64,000 nt of DNA. It comes from Motiliproteus sp036961355. GTDB lineage: Bacteria; Pseudomonadota; Gammaproteobacteria; Pseudomonadales; Balneatricaceae. Of this stretch, positions 8,754 to 17,753 are shown in pieces. Position 1 is the first letter of the stretch. The number at the start of each line of letters is the position of its first letter. The notes below the pieces were generated by a model. It was not told where the DNA came from. It ran no database searches and saw only the letters and a list, made by a program, of their open reading frames with translations. The position numbers and the translations under genes are program-made. The DNA lies in the NCBI GenBank assembly GCA_036961355.1, contig JBALVL010000019.1, forward strand, positions 1-64,000, in the 5' to 3' direction.

Positions 8754-8873
8754 TACCCTGCAGCGAGAGCCGTGGAGGGATAGACGCGCCAATGACCCAA
8801 CATCATGCGTGCTAAGGAAGAGCGCTGATCGGAGATGGTTCGCCAATGGCGATCAGCTGCTGCAGTTGATGCT
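8754..8873 (-). pseudogene. Decayed C-terminal fragment of a second binding protein
   Basis: Immediately after the stop codon of the neighbouring binding-protein gene, the same C-terminal sequence appears again in diverged form. It reads HQLQQLIAIGEPSP, then after a frameshift DQRSSLARMMLGHWRVYP, ending at TAA 8754-8756. The intact gene reads HQLQQVIAIGETVPDQRYSP and MMLGHWRVYRP. The copy starts exactly at the stop codon. This looks like a leftover paralogue tail or a partial tandem duplication; it encodes no functional product. Confidence 0.75.
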
Positions 8874-10107
8874 ACCGTGCTGGGAGCGCGTTGGGGCGAT
8901 AGACGCGCCAATGGCCCAGCATCATCTGTGCGGGGGAGTAACGCTGATCGGGGACTGTCTCGCCAATGGCGATAACCTGCTGTAGTTGATGGTTGCTGGG
9001 ATTCATAAAGGAGGTAAAACCAGGCGGATCTTCAGGAAGCTGTAGTTCTAATTCAGACAGCGCTTGGCGCAGGGTCTCGTCGTCTGCATTGGCGCCAGCG
9101 GTACGCAGCGCTGTGGCGATGGCAAGAATACCCGAGTAAGCACCTTCGGCCGCGTATGAAGGGTATCGCCCGCTCAGCGCGAAAAAACGCTCCACAAACC
9201 AGCGGTTGTACTCCGTTTCAGGCCAGTTGTTGTGGTGACGTGAGGATAGAATAAGCCCTGCTGGCATCTCTTCTCCCAATGCGGATAGCACCTCATAGTT
9301 ACCGCCTGTATCGAAGTTGGCAAAGCGAGCGTGTTTGAACAGAGGGGTTAGATTGGCCTGTTGAATAAAAGCCACCAGATCGCCACCCCAGAGGGCATTC
9401 ACGACCAGATCTACATCCTTATCCAGTAGAACTCTCAGAAAGGGTGAATAGTCTGGTTCGTAGAGTTTTGGCCAGAGCACCGTTTCTACCTGGTAGCTGA
9501 TCGCCTGTTTATCTAACCCGCGGCGCAGGTCCTTCCATGCTTGATAACCGTAGTCGTAATCCGGACCGATATAGGCGAGGCGCAGAGGCTTGTTCGGAGG
9601 GCGTTGGCCAAACGTCTCCTTGATATAAAGCGCCGCAGCATCCATCGATTGCTTGCTGTTGTTGTTGACCCGAAAATAATAGGGATGCAAACCCTGCTCG
9701 GTCAGTCTGGAAGATGCATGGTCAGTGCCGATAAAAAAAACCTTTTCCTCATCAGCAACCTGAGCGACCTGGAGCGCGATCGCAGAGTTAACCACCCCAC
9801 AGATAAACCGCACCCCGTCATTGCGGACGAAGTCGCGTACCTGGCGGGTGGCTTTGGACGCCTTGGAGCTGCTGTCAGCGACCAATACACGTAAAGAGGG
9901 TTGCGGCTGGCTCTGGTTGCTCAGGTGTTCAAATGCCAGTTGAATACCGATCACGCTATCCTTGCCGTAAAGACCACCGCGTCCGCTCATCGGAAACAGA
10001 CAGCCTACGGTGGTTTGCGCCTGCTCTTTGGACGCGCCTAACGCCAACTCTGCCGCGTTAACAGGGAGTGCCAGGACTAATAAACCCCAAAATAACCAGC
10101 GGCTCAT
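8872..10107 (-). CDS. Periplasmic LivK/AmiC-type binding protein, likely ligand sensor for the kinase
   Basis: A 411-residue exported protein with a short signal peptide (LFWGLLVLALPVNAAE, cleaved near residue 18). The start of the mature domain, TTVGCLFPMSGRGGLYGKDSVIG, is a type I periplasmic binding fold like LivK/AmiC/UrtA. Its ATG overlaps the stop of the sigma-54 activator (ATGA), so it is the third gene of a kinase-regulator-binding-protein operon rather than part of the transporter operon. Such a binding protein probably presents the ligand to the kinase's periplasmic domain. It differs clearly from the transporter's own binding protein. The ligand is unknown. The gene is followed by a decayed copy of its own 3' end. 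Confidence 0.8.
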   Translation of the reverse strand: MSRWLFWGLLVLALPVNAAELALGASKEQAQTTVGCLFPMSGRGGLYGKDSVIGIQLAFEHLSNQSQPQPSLRVLVADSSSKASKATRQVRDFVRNDGVRFICGVVNSAIALQVAQVADEEKVFFIGTDHASSRLTEQGLHPYYFRVNNNSKQSMDAAALYIKETFGQRPPNKPLRLAYIGPDYDYGYQAWKDLRRGLDKQAISYQVETVLWPKLYEPDYSPFLRVLLDKDVDLVVNALWGGDLVAFIQQANLTPLFKHARFANFDTGGNYEVLSALGEEMPAGLILSSRHHNNWPETEYNRWFVERFFALSGRYPSYAAEGAYSGILAIATALRTAGANADDETLRQALSELELQLPEDPPGFTSFMNPSNHQLQQVIAIGETVPDQRYSPAQMMLGHWRVYRPNALPAR

Positions 10108-11459
10108 GTGTCATCTTCCAGGTCTAAGCGTTGTATTCTCCGTTTGAGCGCGTGCCGGGAGATGCCTAGTTTTTCAGCAGCAATACCCTTACGCCAACCG
10201 GACTCTTTGAGCGCCTCGAAAATCAACAGACGCTCATGGTCTTCGACCGCTTCGCGATAATCCCCCTCGGGATTTTTAACCATCGCATCCTCAGAGTTGA
10301 ATTCAGCGGGCAGCATAGATTCGGTGATGGTCTTTCCTGGATGGAGGATGGTGAGTCGCTCGATCAGGTTTTTTAGTTCACGAATATTGCCAGGCCAGTC
10401 ATAATCTGCCAGCAGTGCCAGTACGGATTCATCGAGTGACAGGGGTTCGCACCCCTCTTGTCTGGCAAACTTCTCGCTGAAGTGAGTGACCAATAGCCCC
10501 ACATCCTGGTCGCGCTTTGACAGCGATGGCATATCGACTGGCAGAACATTTAAGCGGTAGTACAGATCGGCTCGGAACCGTCCCGCGTCCACCTCATCCT
10601 TTAAATTTCGATTGGTCGCCGCGACGACAAACACATTCGCCTGGCGTTCTCGGCCCGCGCCGACCGGTCGGTAGCTCCTGTTTTCCAGAAAGCTGAGGAG
10701 TTTGGCTTGAAGATTAATAGGCACCTCGCCAATCTCATCGAGGAACAGCGTCCCTCCATTAGCAAGATCGATCAGCCCGGAACGGCGCTGGTTCGCTCCG
10801 GTATAGGCGCCTCGCTCGGCGCCAAACAGTTCAGCCTCAATCAGTTGGTCGGGCAATGTCGCGCAGTTCACCTCGATAAAGGGTGCATCAATAAAACGGA
10901 TGTCATGCAGGGCGCGAGCAACTAACGCCTTACCCGTACCGGAAGGACCGGTTACCAATACCGTTTTACCAGAACTGTTACCCACTCGTTGCAGCGCATC
11001 ACGAAGCGCTCCCATCTCCTTGCTATTACCGACTAAGGAACCTGTGCCGCTGTTTTTCTCGCGTAGAAATCTAATTTCGCGAAGGGTGCGCATGTGCTCG
11101 GTACAGCGGCGAATAAGTAACACTAGTTCATCAAATTCAAACGGCTTGGTGATGTAATCGATGGCACCGACTTTGACTGCTTTGACCGCTGAACGGGTAT
11201 CGCCATGTGCGGAGATCATGATGACCGGCACGTCAGGCTGTTGCGCTTTTAACTTTACCAGGACTTCAAGTCCGGACATATCGGGCAAGCCCAGATCGAG
11301 CAAAACCACATCCGGACTTGAGGTTTTGGCCAGCTCAAGCCCTTCAGCGCCGGTGTAGGCTCCCGTGACCTGCATCTCTTCATCGCGCAGCGAAAAACCC
11401 AGGCTGCGTACCAGGTTGCGTTCGTCATCTATCACCAGTACGGATATCGCATTATTCAT
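10104..11459 (-). CDS. NtrC-family sigma-54-dependent response regulator
   Basis: A 451-residue three-domain regulator. The receiver (about 5-115) has DD at 11-12 and phospho-acceptor D55 in VVLLDLGLPDMSG. The AAA+ domain (about 142-370) has Walker A GPSGTGKA at 171-178, the sigma-54 contact loop GAYTGA at 217-222 (Tyr variant of GAFTGA) and Walker B GGTLFLDE. The C-terminal Fis-type helix-turn-helix is GIAAEKLGISRHALKRRIQRL. It lies 6 bases after the kinase gene and overlaps the binding-protein gene. The nearby sigma-54 promoter at 8514-8529 is its most likely target. Confidence 0.93.
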   Translation of the reverse strand: MNNAISVLVIDDERNLVRSLGFSLRDEEMQVTGAYTGAEGLELAKTSSPDVVLLDLGLPDMSGLEVLVKLKAQQPDVPVIMISAHGDTRSAVKAVKVGAIDYITKPFEFDELVLLIRRCTEHMRTLREIRFLREKNSGTGSLVGNSKEMGALRDALQRVGNSSGKTVLVTGPSGTGKALVARALHDIRFIDAPFIEVNCATLPDQLIEAELFGAERGAYTGANQRRSGLIDLANGGTLFLDEIGEVPINLQAKLLSFLENRSYRPVGAGRERQANVFVVAATNRNLKDEVDAGRFRADLYYRLNVLPVDMPSLSKRDQDVGLLVTHFSEKFARQEGCEPLSLDESVLALLADYDWPGNIRELKNLIERLTILHPGKTITESMLPAEFNSEDAMVKNPEGDYREAVEDHERLLIFEALKESGWRKGIAAEKLGISRHALKRRIQRLDLEDDT

Positions 11460-11465
11460 GGATCT

Positions 11466-13214
11466 TTACTCTCCTGGTTCTGTGCAGCGGGGAAGAAACA
11501 GCGTGACACAGCTTCCCTGGCCTTCTGTGCTATCAATGGTCATTCTCCCATTATTGCTTTTCACTAAGGTGGCGCAGGTCGCTAACCCCAATCCGGTACC
11601 CGCGGGTTTGGTCGTAAAGAAAGGCTCCATAATATGAGTCTGTATCTCGGCTGACATACCCTGACCGTCGTCAGTGACGCTGAGCACTATCTCATCGTTG
11701 TGGTGCAAGGCTTGTAGGCTGATAGTGCGTCCTTTGACTGACATCGCCTGCAACGCATTAAGAATCAAATTCATTAAAACTTGCCGCAGATGGCCTTCAT
11801 CGACCCATAGGCACAGGTTTTTCGGACATTGTATGTCGAGCGCTATTCCCTGATTCCGTGCCGAGGCTCCAACCAGGGTAGAGATGCTGCTGAGTAATTC
11901 TGCCGCCCCGACCTGTTTGGCGTGCGGCTCTCTTGGCCGGGCAAAATTAAGCAAGTGTTCAAGTACGTCGTTGACACGGTCGATCTCCTCCTCAATCACC
12001 GCCATCATCTCCCTATTTTCAGGATCGGGTTCTCGTCGGGACAGGGCAACGATAGTGGTTCTAATGGTGGTCAGGGGATTACGTATATCGTGGGCCAAAC
12101 CTGCTGCTAGTTGTCCCAGCGTTGCCTGGCGTTCGATCTTAAGCGTTGCGCGGATGAAGGTCTTGAGTTGCAGTCGCATCCGTTCGATGGCTTGGGTCAG
12201 GCGCAGCATTTCTGCACCCTGAACCGGGGTGACGGGTGTATCCAGATCCCCGAGGGCAACTTTTTCTACGCTGAGGATCAGGGATTCGACCTGCCTATTT
12301 AAGCGACGAGAGATACTCATATGCAGCCACAATAATCCGGCGACGGTGCACGCCATCAACAGGATCAGCCAATAACGCATTCTTTCGACAGATGACATCA
12401 CCAGATTGGGATTTTGGATCACATGCAACGACCAGCCTGGCAGCAGAGCCAGCTGTTGCGTGGGCGCTTCAGCAATATTGACCGGTTGCCCCAAAACGTC
12501 ATAGGTATTGCCGTCACCTGCCTGTAGGAATACCCGAAAGGTACTGCTTTGATCCAAGCCGCGGAGAATCTCGGTCAAGGAGTTAAAGCGAATGATAAGT
12601 CCGATACCACCGCCCTGTTCATTATGGGTATCGGGCATCAAGTGCTGGCGAAGAATAACCCCGGAAGGGCGCTCGATGGAGTAAGGCAAAGGGCCCGCTA
12701 ATCGAGCCCCCTCAAAGTCATAACTTCGAGAGGCAGAAGAGGGGTCCGTCTGTTGTTCTTCCGGGAAGGTCCACGCGATGCGCCCTTGGTGGTCATAGAA
12801 AACAACCCCGTAAACGCTTCTCGCATCGACCTGCAACCGCAACAAACTCTCCAGCTCTGGGGAAATCGTCTTCCGTCCAGTGGGGGTGAAAAGATCTGGA
12901 TTATCGAACTGGTCAGCGAGAGCCTCCAGCTCAAACTTTCGTTCTCGAATGAATACCCGAAATTCGTTCTGCGTCGCAGCCATCCGAGTGGCCAGTTGCT
13001 CTTCGGTTAGGCGGGAAACTAGTTGAGAAAAATAGGAGTCGTAGAGACTCGCAAACCCAACCAATGGAACCAACGCAACCAACAGCGATAACCATAGGTA
13101 TTTAGTCGTCAGGCGATTGGCGATGCGACCTTGCTGCGACAGCAGGGGTGCCTCGTCAGTGGTTTCACTGTTCAGTGATTCGAGACGTCGTACTGAAGAG
13201 TGATCAATAATCAA
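11466..13214 (-). CDS. Membrane sensor histidine kinase
   Basis: A 582-residue kinase with an N-terminal membrane helix (about 38-57), a large periplasmic sensing region (about 60-280), a second helix (about 281-299), a HAMP-like linker, and the DHp helix with phospho-acceptor H375 in GLAHDIRNPLTT. The HATPase domain follows: N-box LILNALQAM, G1 VTDDGQGM, G2 GTGLGLA. The arrangement matches NtrB/DctB-like partners of sigma-54 activators. The start is a TTG at 13214 with AGAGG nine bases upstream; I see no better ATG. The gene precedes its response regulator by 6 bases. The periplasmic region could contact the binding protein encoded third in the operon. Confidence 0.9.
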   Translation of the reverse strand: MIIDHSSVRRLESLNSETTDEAPLLSQQGRIANRLTTKYLWLSLLVALVPLVGFASLYDSYFSQLVSRLTEEQLATRMAATQNEFRVFIRERKFELEALADQFDNPDLFTPTGRKTISPELESLLRLQVDARSVYGVVFYDHQGRIAWTFPEEQQTDPSSASRSYDFEGARLAGPLPYSIERPSGVILRQHLMPDTHNEQGGGIGLIIRFNSLTEILRGLDQSSTFRVFLQAGDGNTYDVLGQPVNIAEAPTQQLALLPGWSLHVIQNPNLVMSSVERMRYWLILLMACTVAGLLWLHMSISRRLNRQVESLILSVEKVALGDLDTPVTPVQGAEMLRLTQAIERMRLQLKTFIRATLKIERQATLGQLAAGLAHDIRNPLTTIRTTIVALSRREPDPENREMMAVIEEEIDRVNDVLEHLLNFARPREPHAKQVGAAELLSSISTLVGASARNQGIALDIQCPKNLCLWVDEGHLRQVLMNLILNALQAMSVKGRTISLQALHHNDEIVLSVTDDGQGMSAEIQTHIMEPFFTTKPAGTGLGLATCATLVKSNNGRMTIDSTEGQGSCVTLFLPRCTEPGE

Positions 13215-13336
13215 AAGGACTAACCTCTCATTGGTAACCGCATATTAGGTCCCCATCATTCTTACTAAGCAAAAATAGAGCCACATCTGAAAAATGCTAG
13301 ATCATAGCCACCATAGTAACGGATACCACAACAAAA

Positions 13337-13351
13337 GAGCGGAAACCGCTC
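13337..13351. promoter_or_regulatory. Palindrome GAGCGG-AAA-CCGCTC upstream of the kinase operon
   Basis: A perfect 6-base palindrome lies about 120 bases before the kinase start. The hexamer is the core of the inverted repeat at 8601-8651, so it is a candidate autoregulatory site for the NtrC-type regulator. A 12-base direct repeat CGCTCATACCAA follows at 13347-13358 and 13379-13390 (period 32). Confidence 0.4.
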
Positions 13352-13390
13352 ATACCAAATTGTCAGCCGATCGAAAATCGCTCATACCAA

Positions 13391-13979
13391 TCGATCAGAA
13401 GCAAAAAACTCCCGGTCACATCGATAAGTTGATAGAACTGGGGATCACCCAAGGCACCACCTTGGTCTAGCAGGAGGTTTCAAATTACCAGTGTTATCCA
13501 GACTTAGTTGTTAGGGGGGTGTAGCCAATGCCCAACTTCCCTGGCAATGATGTTCGGTTTTAGAAAAAAGTGCATTGGTGAAATGGGCATGCTTTCCGAA
13601 CCTAGACATGTCCGGAATGGGCGCAAGAGCTGAAATCAGATGACCTTGATTATTTTTCCACCATCGGACAGTGATGGCTTCCACTTCCATCATCAGATTG
13701 AATTTGGTTCATGCGATGAGGATCAAGGATAGCTGGCCATAGACCTAACATACCTCCAGGCTAATTGCGGCTAAGTCGCAACACAGCGGCCCTAAAAGAT
13801 CCTAGATCGAGTGTCCGTATCCGCCCCCTCCTGTCGAGCAAGGACGTACTGTGTCAGAGTAAAGACGCTTATATATATTCGGCCCTGTCTTCCAGCCTCT
13901 AGCCCGCCGAAAGCATAGGAATCGCCTTCTGACACATCTTGGCCATCCATTAGCTAGCGGCGCCAGGCACCGTCGTTCG
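13391..13979. other. Gene-poor spacer between the kinase operon and the acyltransferase
   Basis: No supported gene. A small inverted repeat CCAAGG...CCTTGG lies at 13448-13464. Minus-strand open frames of about 60 codons at 13511-13693 and 13802-13999 have no recognisable domain and no ribosome site worth naming. The sequence may be degraded coding DNA. Confidence 0.4.
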
Positions 13980-15255
13980 TTAACAACTTGGCCCGCCATT
14001 TTTTAGCTTTACCGTTTCACAAACGGTTCTTAAACCGCTATTAAGGTAGGGGATTATACTGTTATTGGGGTGGTTCTGCTTCGGTGCGCTAATACCAAAA
14101 CAGGCTCTTAAGTAAGGCACGCGACGTAAGCTCTCATATCCAGCCCCACACCCCAGAATGGTCGCTACCAGTATCAAACCGAATTCTAACCCCACGGAAA
14201 GTTGGAACTGAGCCAACCAAGCGCCGACCACGATAACAATGCTCTGGTGCAAAATGTAATAACAAAACACGCCGCCATTTAAGTATTGGATGATTTTGTT
14301 GGGCTGCGTGAAAACGACCTGCCCCCAACCCAGTACGGCCATCAACCACAACCAAGCATTAGCGGCCCACAGATAATTTGCTACCGACTCATTAACGCCG
14401 GAATTAATAATAACGCCACCGCCAAATTGAAAATAAACCCCACACAGAGACAGCACAGCCAGCCCTAATGCTAGCTTTCGACACTCCCGAATCAACCGCC
14501 AAAGACTAACCGTATGCATGGCCCAGCCACCCAAACAGTACAGGGTGAAATAGTGCACATTGCTGGAGATGTCATAAAAGAAACTGTGGGCGTATTTGGG
14601 GGTTCCGGGTTCCGGCTAACAGCCAATCGGTGAAAACGAAATACAGCGGAGCCACTAGCAATAAAACCAGCTTGGAAAACGTGGTGCATTTAAGCGCACC
14701 AAGCTCTAAAGGCTTGGCGACAAATTTTAATATTGGGGTCATCAGGGCAGCAACGCCGCCATAGATAAAGACGTAGAACAAAAACCACAAGTGGGTCCAG
14801 GTTAAGTTTGTATCCATAATGGCCTTATAACCGTCAAAAGCAGGATGATTGAAGTCGAAATACGCACCCCAAAACTGCCAGTAGTTAAGGTTGCCAAGCT
14901 GGCCTGCCTGCTTAATCTCCCAGTACAGCTGGGGAGGGATAACTACCGCGATTCCAATCAGCAGTGGTAGCAACAATCGACTGTGACGGGTCAGATAAAA
15001 GTGCCAACCACCTTGCTTACGAATCAGGTAGTAGCTGGCCGCTCCGCTGATAAAAAACAGTAGCGACATACGCCACTGGTTAGACCAGAGCATGGGGTAT
15101 TGCAGCCAATCACTGCTGTGTTCACTCTTGACATGCCATCCCCAATCGGCGACGTAGAACATGCCAATATGAAAAGTAATCAGCAGGCCGAAAGCCAGTA
15201 CTCTCATCCAGTCTAATTCGTAACGTCTTGAGATTTGTGGGGATTGCTGTTGCAT
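13980..15255 (-). pseudogene. Acyltransferase-3 family membrane protein, frameshifted
   Basis: Two adjacent frames together give one polytopic protein of about 420 residues. The first part (15255 to 14572) starts RRYELDWMRVLAFGLLITFH, the N-terminal signature of acyltransferase family 3 (an Arg/Asp before the first helix and a catalytic-type His). It runs in frame to LAGTRNPQ. The continuation, HSFFYDISSNVHYFTLYCLG and onward to 13980, is in another frame. The switch falls at the run TTTGGGGG, 14595-14602, consistent with a one-base indel. The family O-acetylates surface glycans or lipids. It is divergently arranged with a LytTR regulator that is also frameshifted. Whether the indels are real or assembly errors cannot be told here. 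Confidence 0.75.
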
Positions 15256-15454
15256 CGAGACCGCCTTTCGTTGGCTTGTTTGATAGATGCAGTGTGGACT
15301 GGGATGATAGCCGTGACGATAAATAAGTGATTGGTTTCATTGATTTTGTGATGAGGTCAGACTAACTGGGATAAGCGGCAGCAAATAGGGATGGAATTTT
15401 GCCTCTGCTTTCTCTGGGCGATACACTGTTTCCCTCCAATAGGCGGGTAGATCG

Positions 15455-16305
15455 ATGACAGAGAGTTTTGTTAAGCACAATATGCGCTGGCTGTGTCTAT
15501 TTTTGCTGCTCTGGGGTGCTTTACTGGTTGTAATACAGACCCTGTCACGTCACTCGGATATGGCTCGTTTAGGGCACGACATCGCCCTGTGGCAACCCCT
15601 CAGCTGGGAGCTGAGTTCGGTGGTGGCCGTTATGTCTCTAGTCTCGCCATTGGTCATGTTTACCCATCGTTACCCCTTAGATACGTGGCGCCCCCTGCAC
15701 TGGTTATTCCACGCTATTGTGTTCTTTCCTTTTACCCTGCTGCACATCGCCATCATGGTCGGTCTTCGCGAGCTGTGGTATGCCGCCGCAGGCGCGGATT
15801 ACAACGCTGGTGATTGGTTTGCCATGGGCTTGTATGAACTCAGGAAGGATATTGTTACTTATCTGACAGTGCTGGCTTTTATCTATTTGTGGGACTTTAT
15901 TTTGCGTCGTGCCAAAGGTGAGGCATCGCTGATTCAGCAAAAAAATGAAGGAGATCCTCAGCCAAAAGATTCAGACAATGAGCGTATCCTGATCAAGAAG
16001 CTCGGTCGGGAGTATCTGGTCGGTATTGCCGATATCCACTGGATTGAAGCCGCAGGAAATTATGTGAATCTGTACTCGATAGATTCTGTTTATCCCATGC
16101 GGGCAACCATGGCGACGACTGAAAAACGTTTCGCCGAACAGGGTTTTCGACGCATTCATCGCTCGGCTATTGTCTCAACATATCTCAGATAGCAACGCTA
16201 CAACCTTCCGAGAATGGTGATTACAAACTGCATTTGAAATCTGGAGTAGCATTAAATCTATCAAGACGTTATCGCGATCAGCTGAAAGCTGATATCGCCA
16301 GTTAG
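15455..16305 (+). pseudogene. Membrane-bound LytTR-type transcription regulator, frameshifted
   Basis: The N-terminal half has four hydrophobic segments (about residues 12-150), followed by a linker and the start of a LytTR DNA-binding domain (ILIKKLGREYLVGIADIHWI, EAAGNYVNLY). The open frame stops at 16192 after RRIHRSAIVSTYLR. The missing LytTR C-terminus continues in another frame, IATLQPSENGDYKLHLKSG then LNLSRRYRDQLKADIAS, and stops at 16303-16305. An extra TC in GTCTC at about 16171-16176 explains the shift. Membrane LytTR regulators of this type usually control neighbouring genes; here that would be the divergent acyltransferase, which is also broken. Confidence 0.75.
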
Positions 16306-16354
16306 CAGACTTGGAAAAGCGTCCGGCTTTCCGAAAACCCCAAGCCGCCCCCCG

Positions 16355-16921
16355 CTACTCACTGCCCAATGGGTAGCCTCTGCAACTGTTGGACAAACTA
16401 TGGTGCGGTGCCAATTGAGCCGGTCTGTTGTCGGTGCGTACCAACCAGATATGCACATGGGGATTGCCATAGTGATAGATACGAATATCACCGTTTGTCG
16501 TTGAGAAAGTGATCCCGAGGGTGAGGAGTTCTAGTTCAGGAGCATAGAACTCCAGCACCGCTCCCTCCGATTTCTTCGATAACAACTGCACCGGTTCACG
16601 ATTCCCTCTGAAGGTCGACAGAAACCGTAACCGCACAGGGGGCTCATCCGGGCTGAACTGCCAGTAGTGCAAGGAAGCCCCAGTCTTTGCCACACCAGCG
16701 ATCGTGCCGTCACTACAACGATGAAAAACCATATCGTAGTTCATCGGACCGACCGGCGTTTCAATCGCCTCTCCTTTCCAAAATCCCTCTAAGCTTTGCA
16801 GCTGGTGTTGCGCTGAATCGCCGGATTGATTGGCTGCAATAGCCGATGAACCTGCTATTAACATGGCAATGAACAATAGGGGGATTAATAACAGCGACAC
16901 AGGCATTCTGGCGTAAAACAC
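16355..16921 (-). CDS. Small exported protein of unknown function
   Basis: A 188-residue protein with an N-terminal hydrophobic segment (SLLLIPLLFIAMLIAGSSAIAA, about 9-30) ending in a plausible signal-peptidase site before NQSGDS. The mature part begins LEGFWKGEAIETPVGPMNYD and is rich in beta-type sequence, suggesting a small lipocalin-like or similar beta barrel; it has a single Cys in FHRCSDG and another near the C-terminus. I do not recognise the family. It converges on the LytTR pseudogene with 49 bases between. Real coding is supported by the signal peptide and uninterrupted frame. Confidence 0.6.
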   Translation of the reverse strand: MFYARMPVSLLLIPLLFIAMLIAGSSAIAANQSGDSAQHQLQSLEGFWKGEAIETPVGPMNYDMVFHRCSDGTIAGVAKTGASLHYWQFSPDEPPVRLRFLSTFRGNREPVQLLSKKSEGAVLEFYAPELELLTLGITFSTTNGDIRIYHYGNPHVHIWLVRTDNRPAQLAPHHSLSNSCRGYPLGSE

Positions 16922-16991
16922 AGGCTTCTCCTTCCCGGCGGGATAGATAATCCTTTTGACGTTATCAGTAAATTCTCATAGGGAAAGCATA

Positions 16992-17019
16992 GCCACTGTT
17001 AAAGATGCCACTGTTAAAG
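16992..17019. repeat. 15-bp tandem repeat, two copies
   Basis: GCCACTGTTAAAG occurs at 16992-17004 and 17007-17019, a 15-base period. It lies in the 258-base gap between divergent genes, which otherwise shows no clear signal. Confidence 0.6.
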
Positions 17020-17179
17020 GTAGTCAATTGAGGCGGCCAAATTCACTACGCCACAACCGCTCCTATACCAAGCAATCCTCAGGAAGCGGTATCGCCTGAC
17101 CCCTTATATTTGGTAACAACCAGACTTATAATCAAGGCAAGCAGTCCCTTAAGGGCGACTAAAGCCAAGGAAATTCTTG

Positions 17180-17605
17180 ATGTTAAAATCAGAAACAAAC
17201 TGTCTATGTGGCAGCGTAAAAATTACCGCAGAGGACATTAACCCTAAATTCACAGTGTGCCACTGTGAATCATGCAGAACCTGGGGGGGCGCACCATTTT
17301 TCGCGGTCCAGTGCGGTACCAATGTCACCATTGAAGGCAGCGACAAAATAACGATGTACGAGTCATCAGCCTGGGCGTCACGTGGTTTTTGTTCTGACTG
17401 TGGCACCCATTTATTTTATAAGCTCAAGGAAAGCGGTGAGTACAACATGCCGGTGGGGCTGTTTCCAAAACTGGACGGTTTGGAAATGAATATGCAATAT
17501 TTTAGCGACCAACGACCTGACTATTACTGCTTCTCAAACCAAACCAAAGAGATGACGAGATCGGAAATAATGGATTATTTCGCATCGAAAATTAGCGGCA
17601 GCTAA
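17180..17605 (+). CDS. GFA/CENP-V family zinc-binding protein
   Basis: A 141-residue protein of the glutathione-dependent formaldehyde-activating (GFA) fold. The Zn-ligand cysteines are in order: CLCGSVK (residues about 8-10), CHCESCR (about 30-35) and FCSDCGTHL (about 76-79). Family members bind one or two zinc ions; a few act on S-hydroxymethyl-glutathione, most have unknown function. The ATG at 17180 follows AAGGA and gives the usual length. It stands alone, so the physiological role is unknown. Confidence 0.85.
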   Translation: MLKSETNCLCGSVKITAEDINPKFTVCHCESCRTWGGAPFFAVQCGTNVTIEGSDKITMYESSAWASRGFCSDCGTHLFYKLKESGEYNMPVGLFPKLDGLEMNMQYFSDQRPDYYCFSNQTKEMTRSEIMDYFASKISGS

Positions 17606-17650
17606 CCGCTGTTTTTGGAGGAGAGAGGGGGGAATTACCCCGCTGCGATA

Positions 17651-17691
17651 TTAACGCGGCGCTCAAGCATTTCCGGTGAGCGCGGCGTTAA
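17651..17691. repeat. Long inverted repeat (hairpin) between convergent genes
   Basis: TTAACGCGGCGCTCA at 17651-17665 is mirrored by TGAGCGCGGCGTTAA at 17677-17691: 15 bases per arm with one mismatch and an 11-base loop. No T-run follows on either strand, so it is a strong hairpin but not a classical terminator. It separates the converging GFA and FAD-oxidoreductase genes. Confidence 0.7.
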
Positions 17692-17753
17692 CGATCAACC
17701 AATATCCTCTTGTTCATTCCTTTTTTCGTCCCCTCGACTCGGTACAAAAAACA

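Noticed and set aside
13511..13999. Two short minus-strand open frames in the spacer before the acyltransferase
   Set aside because: No recognisable family, no start signal; possibly degraded DNA, not supported as genes.
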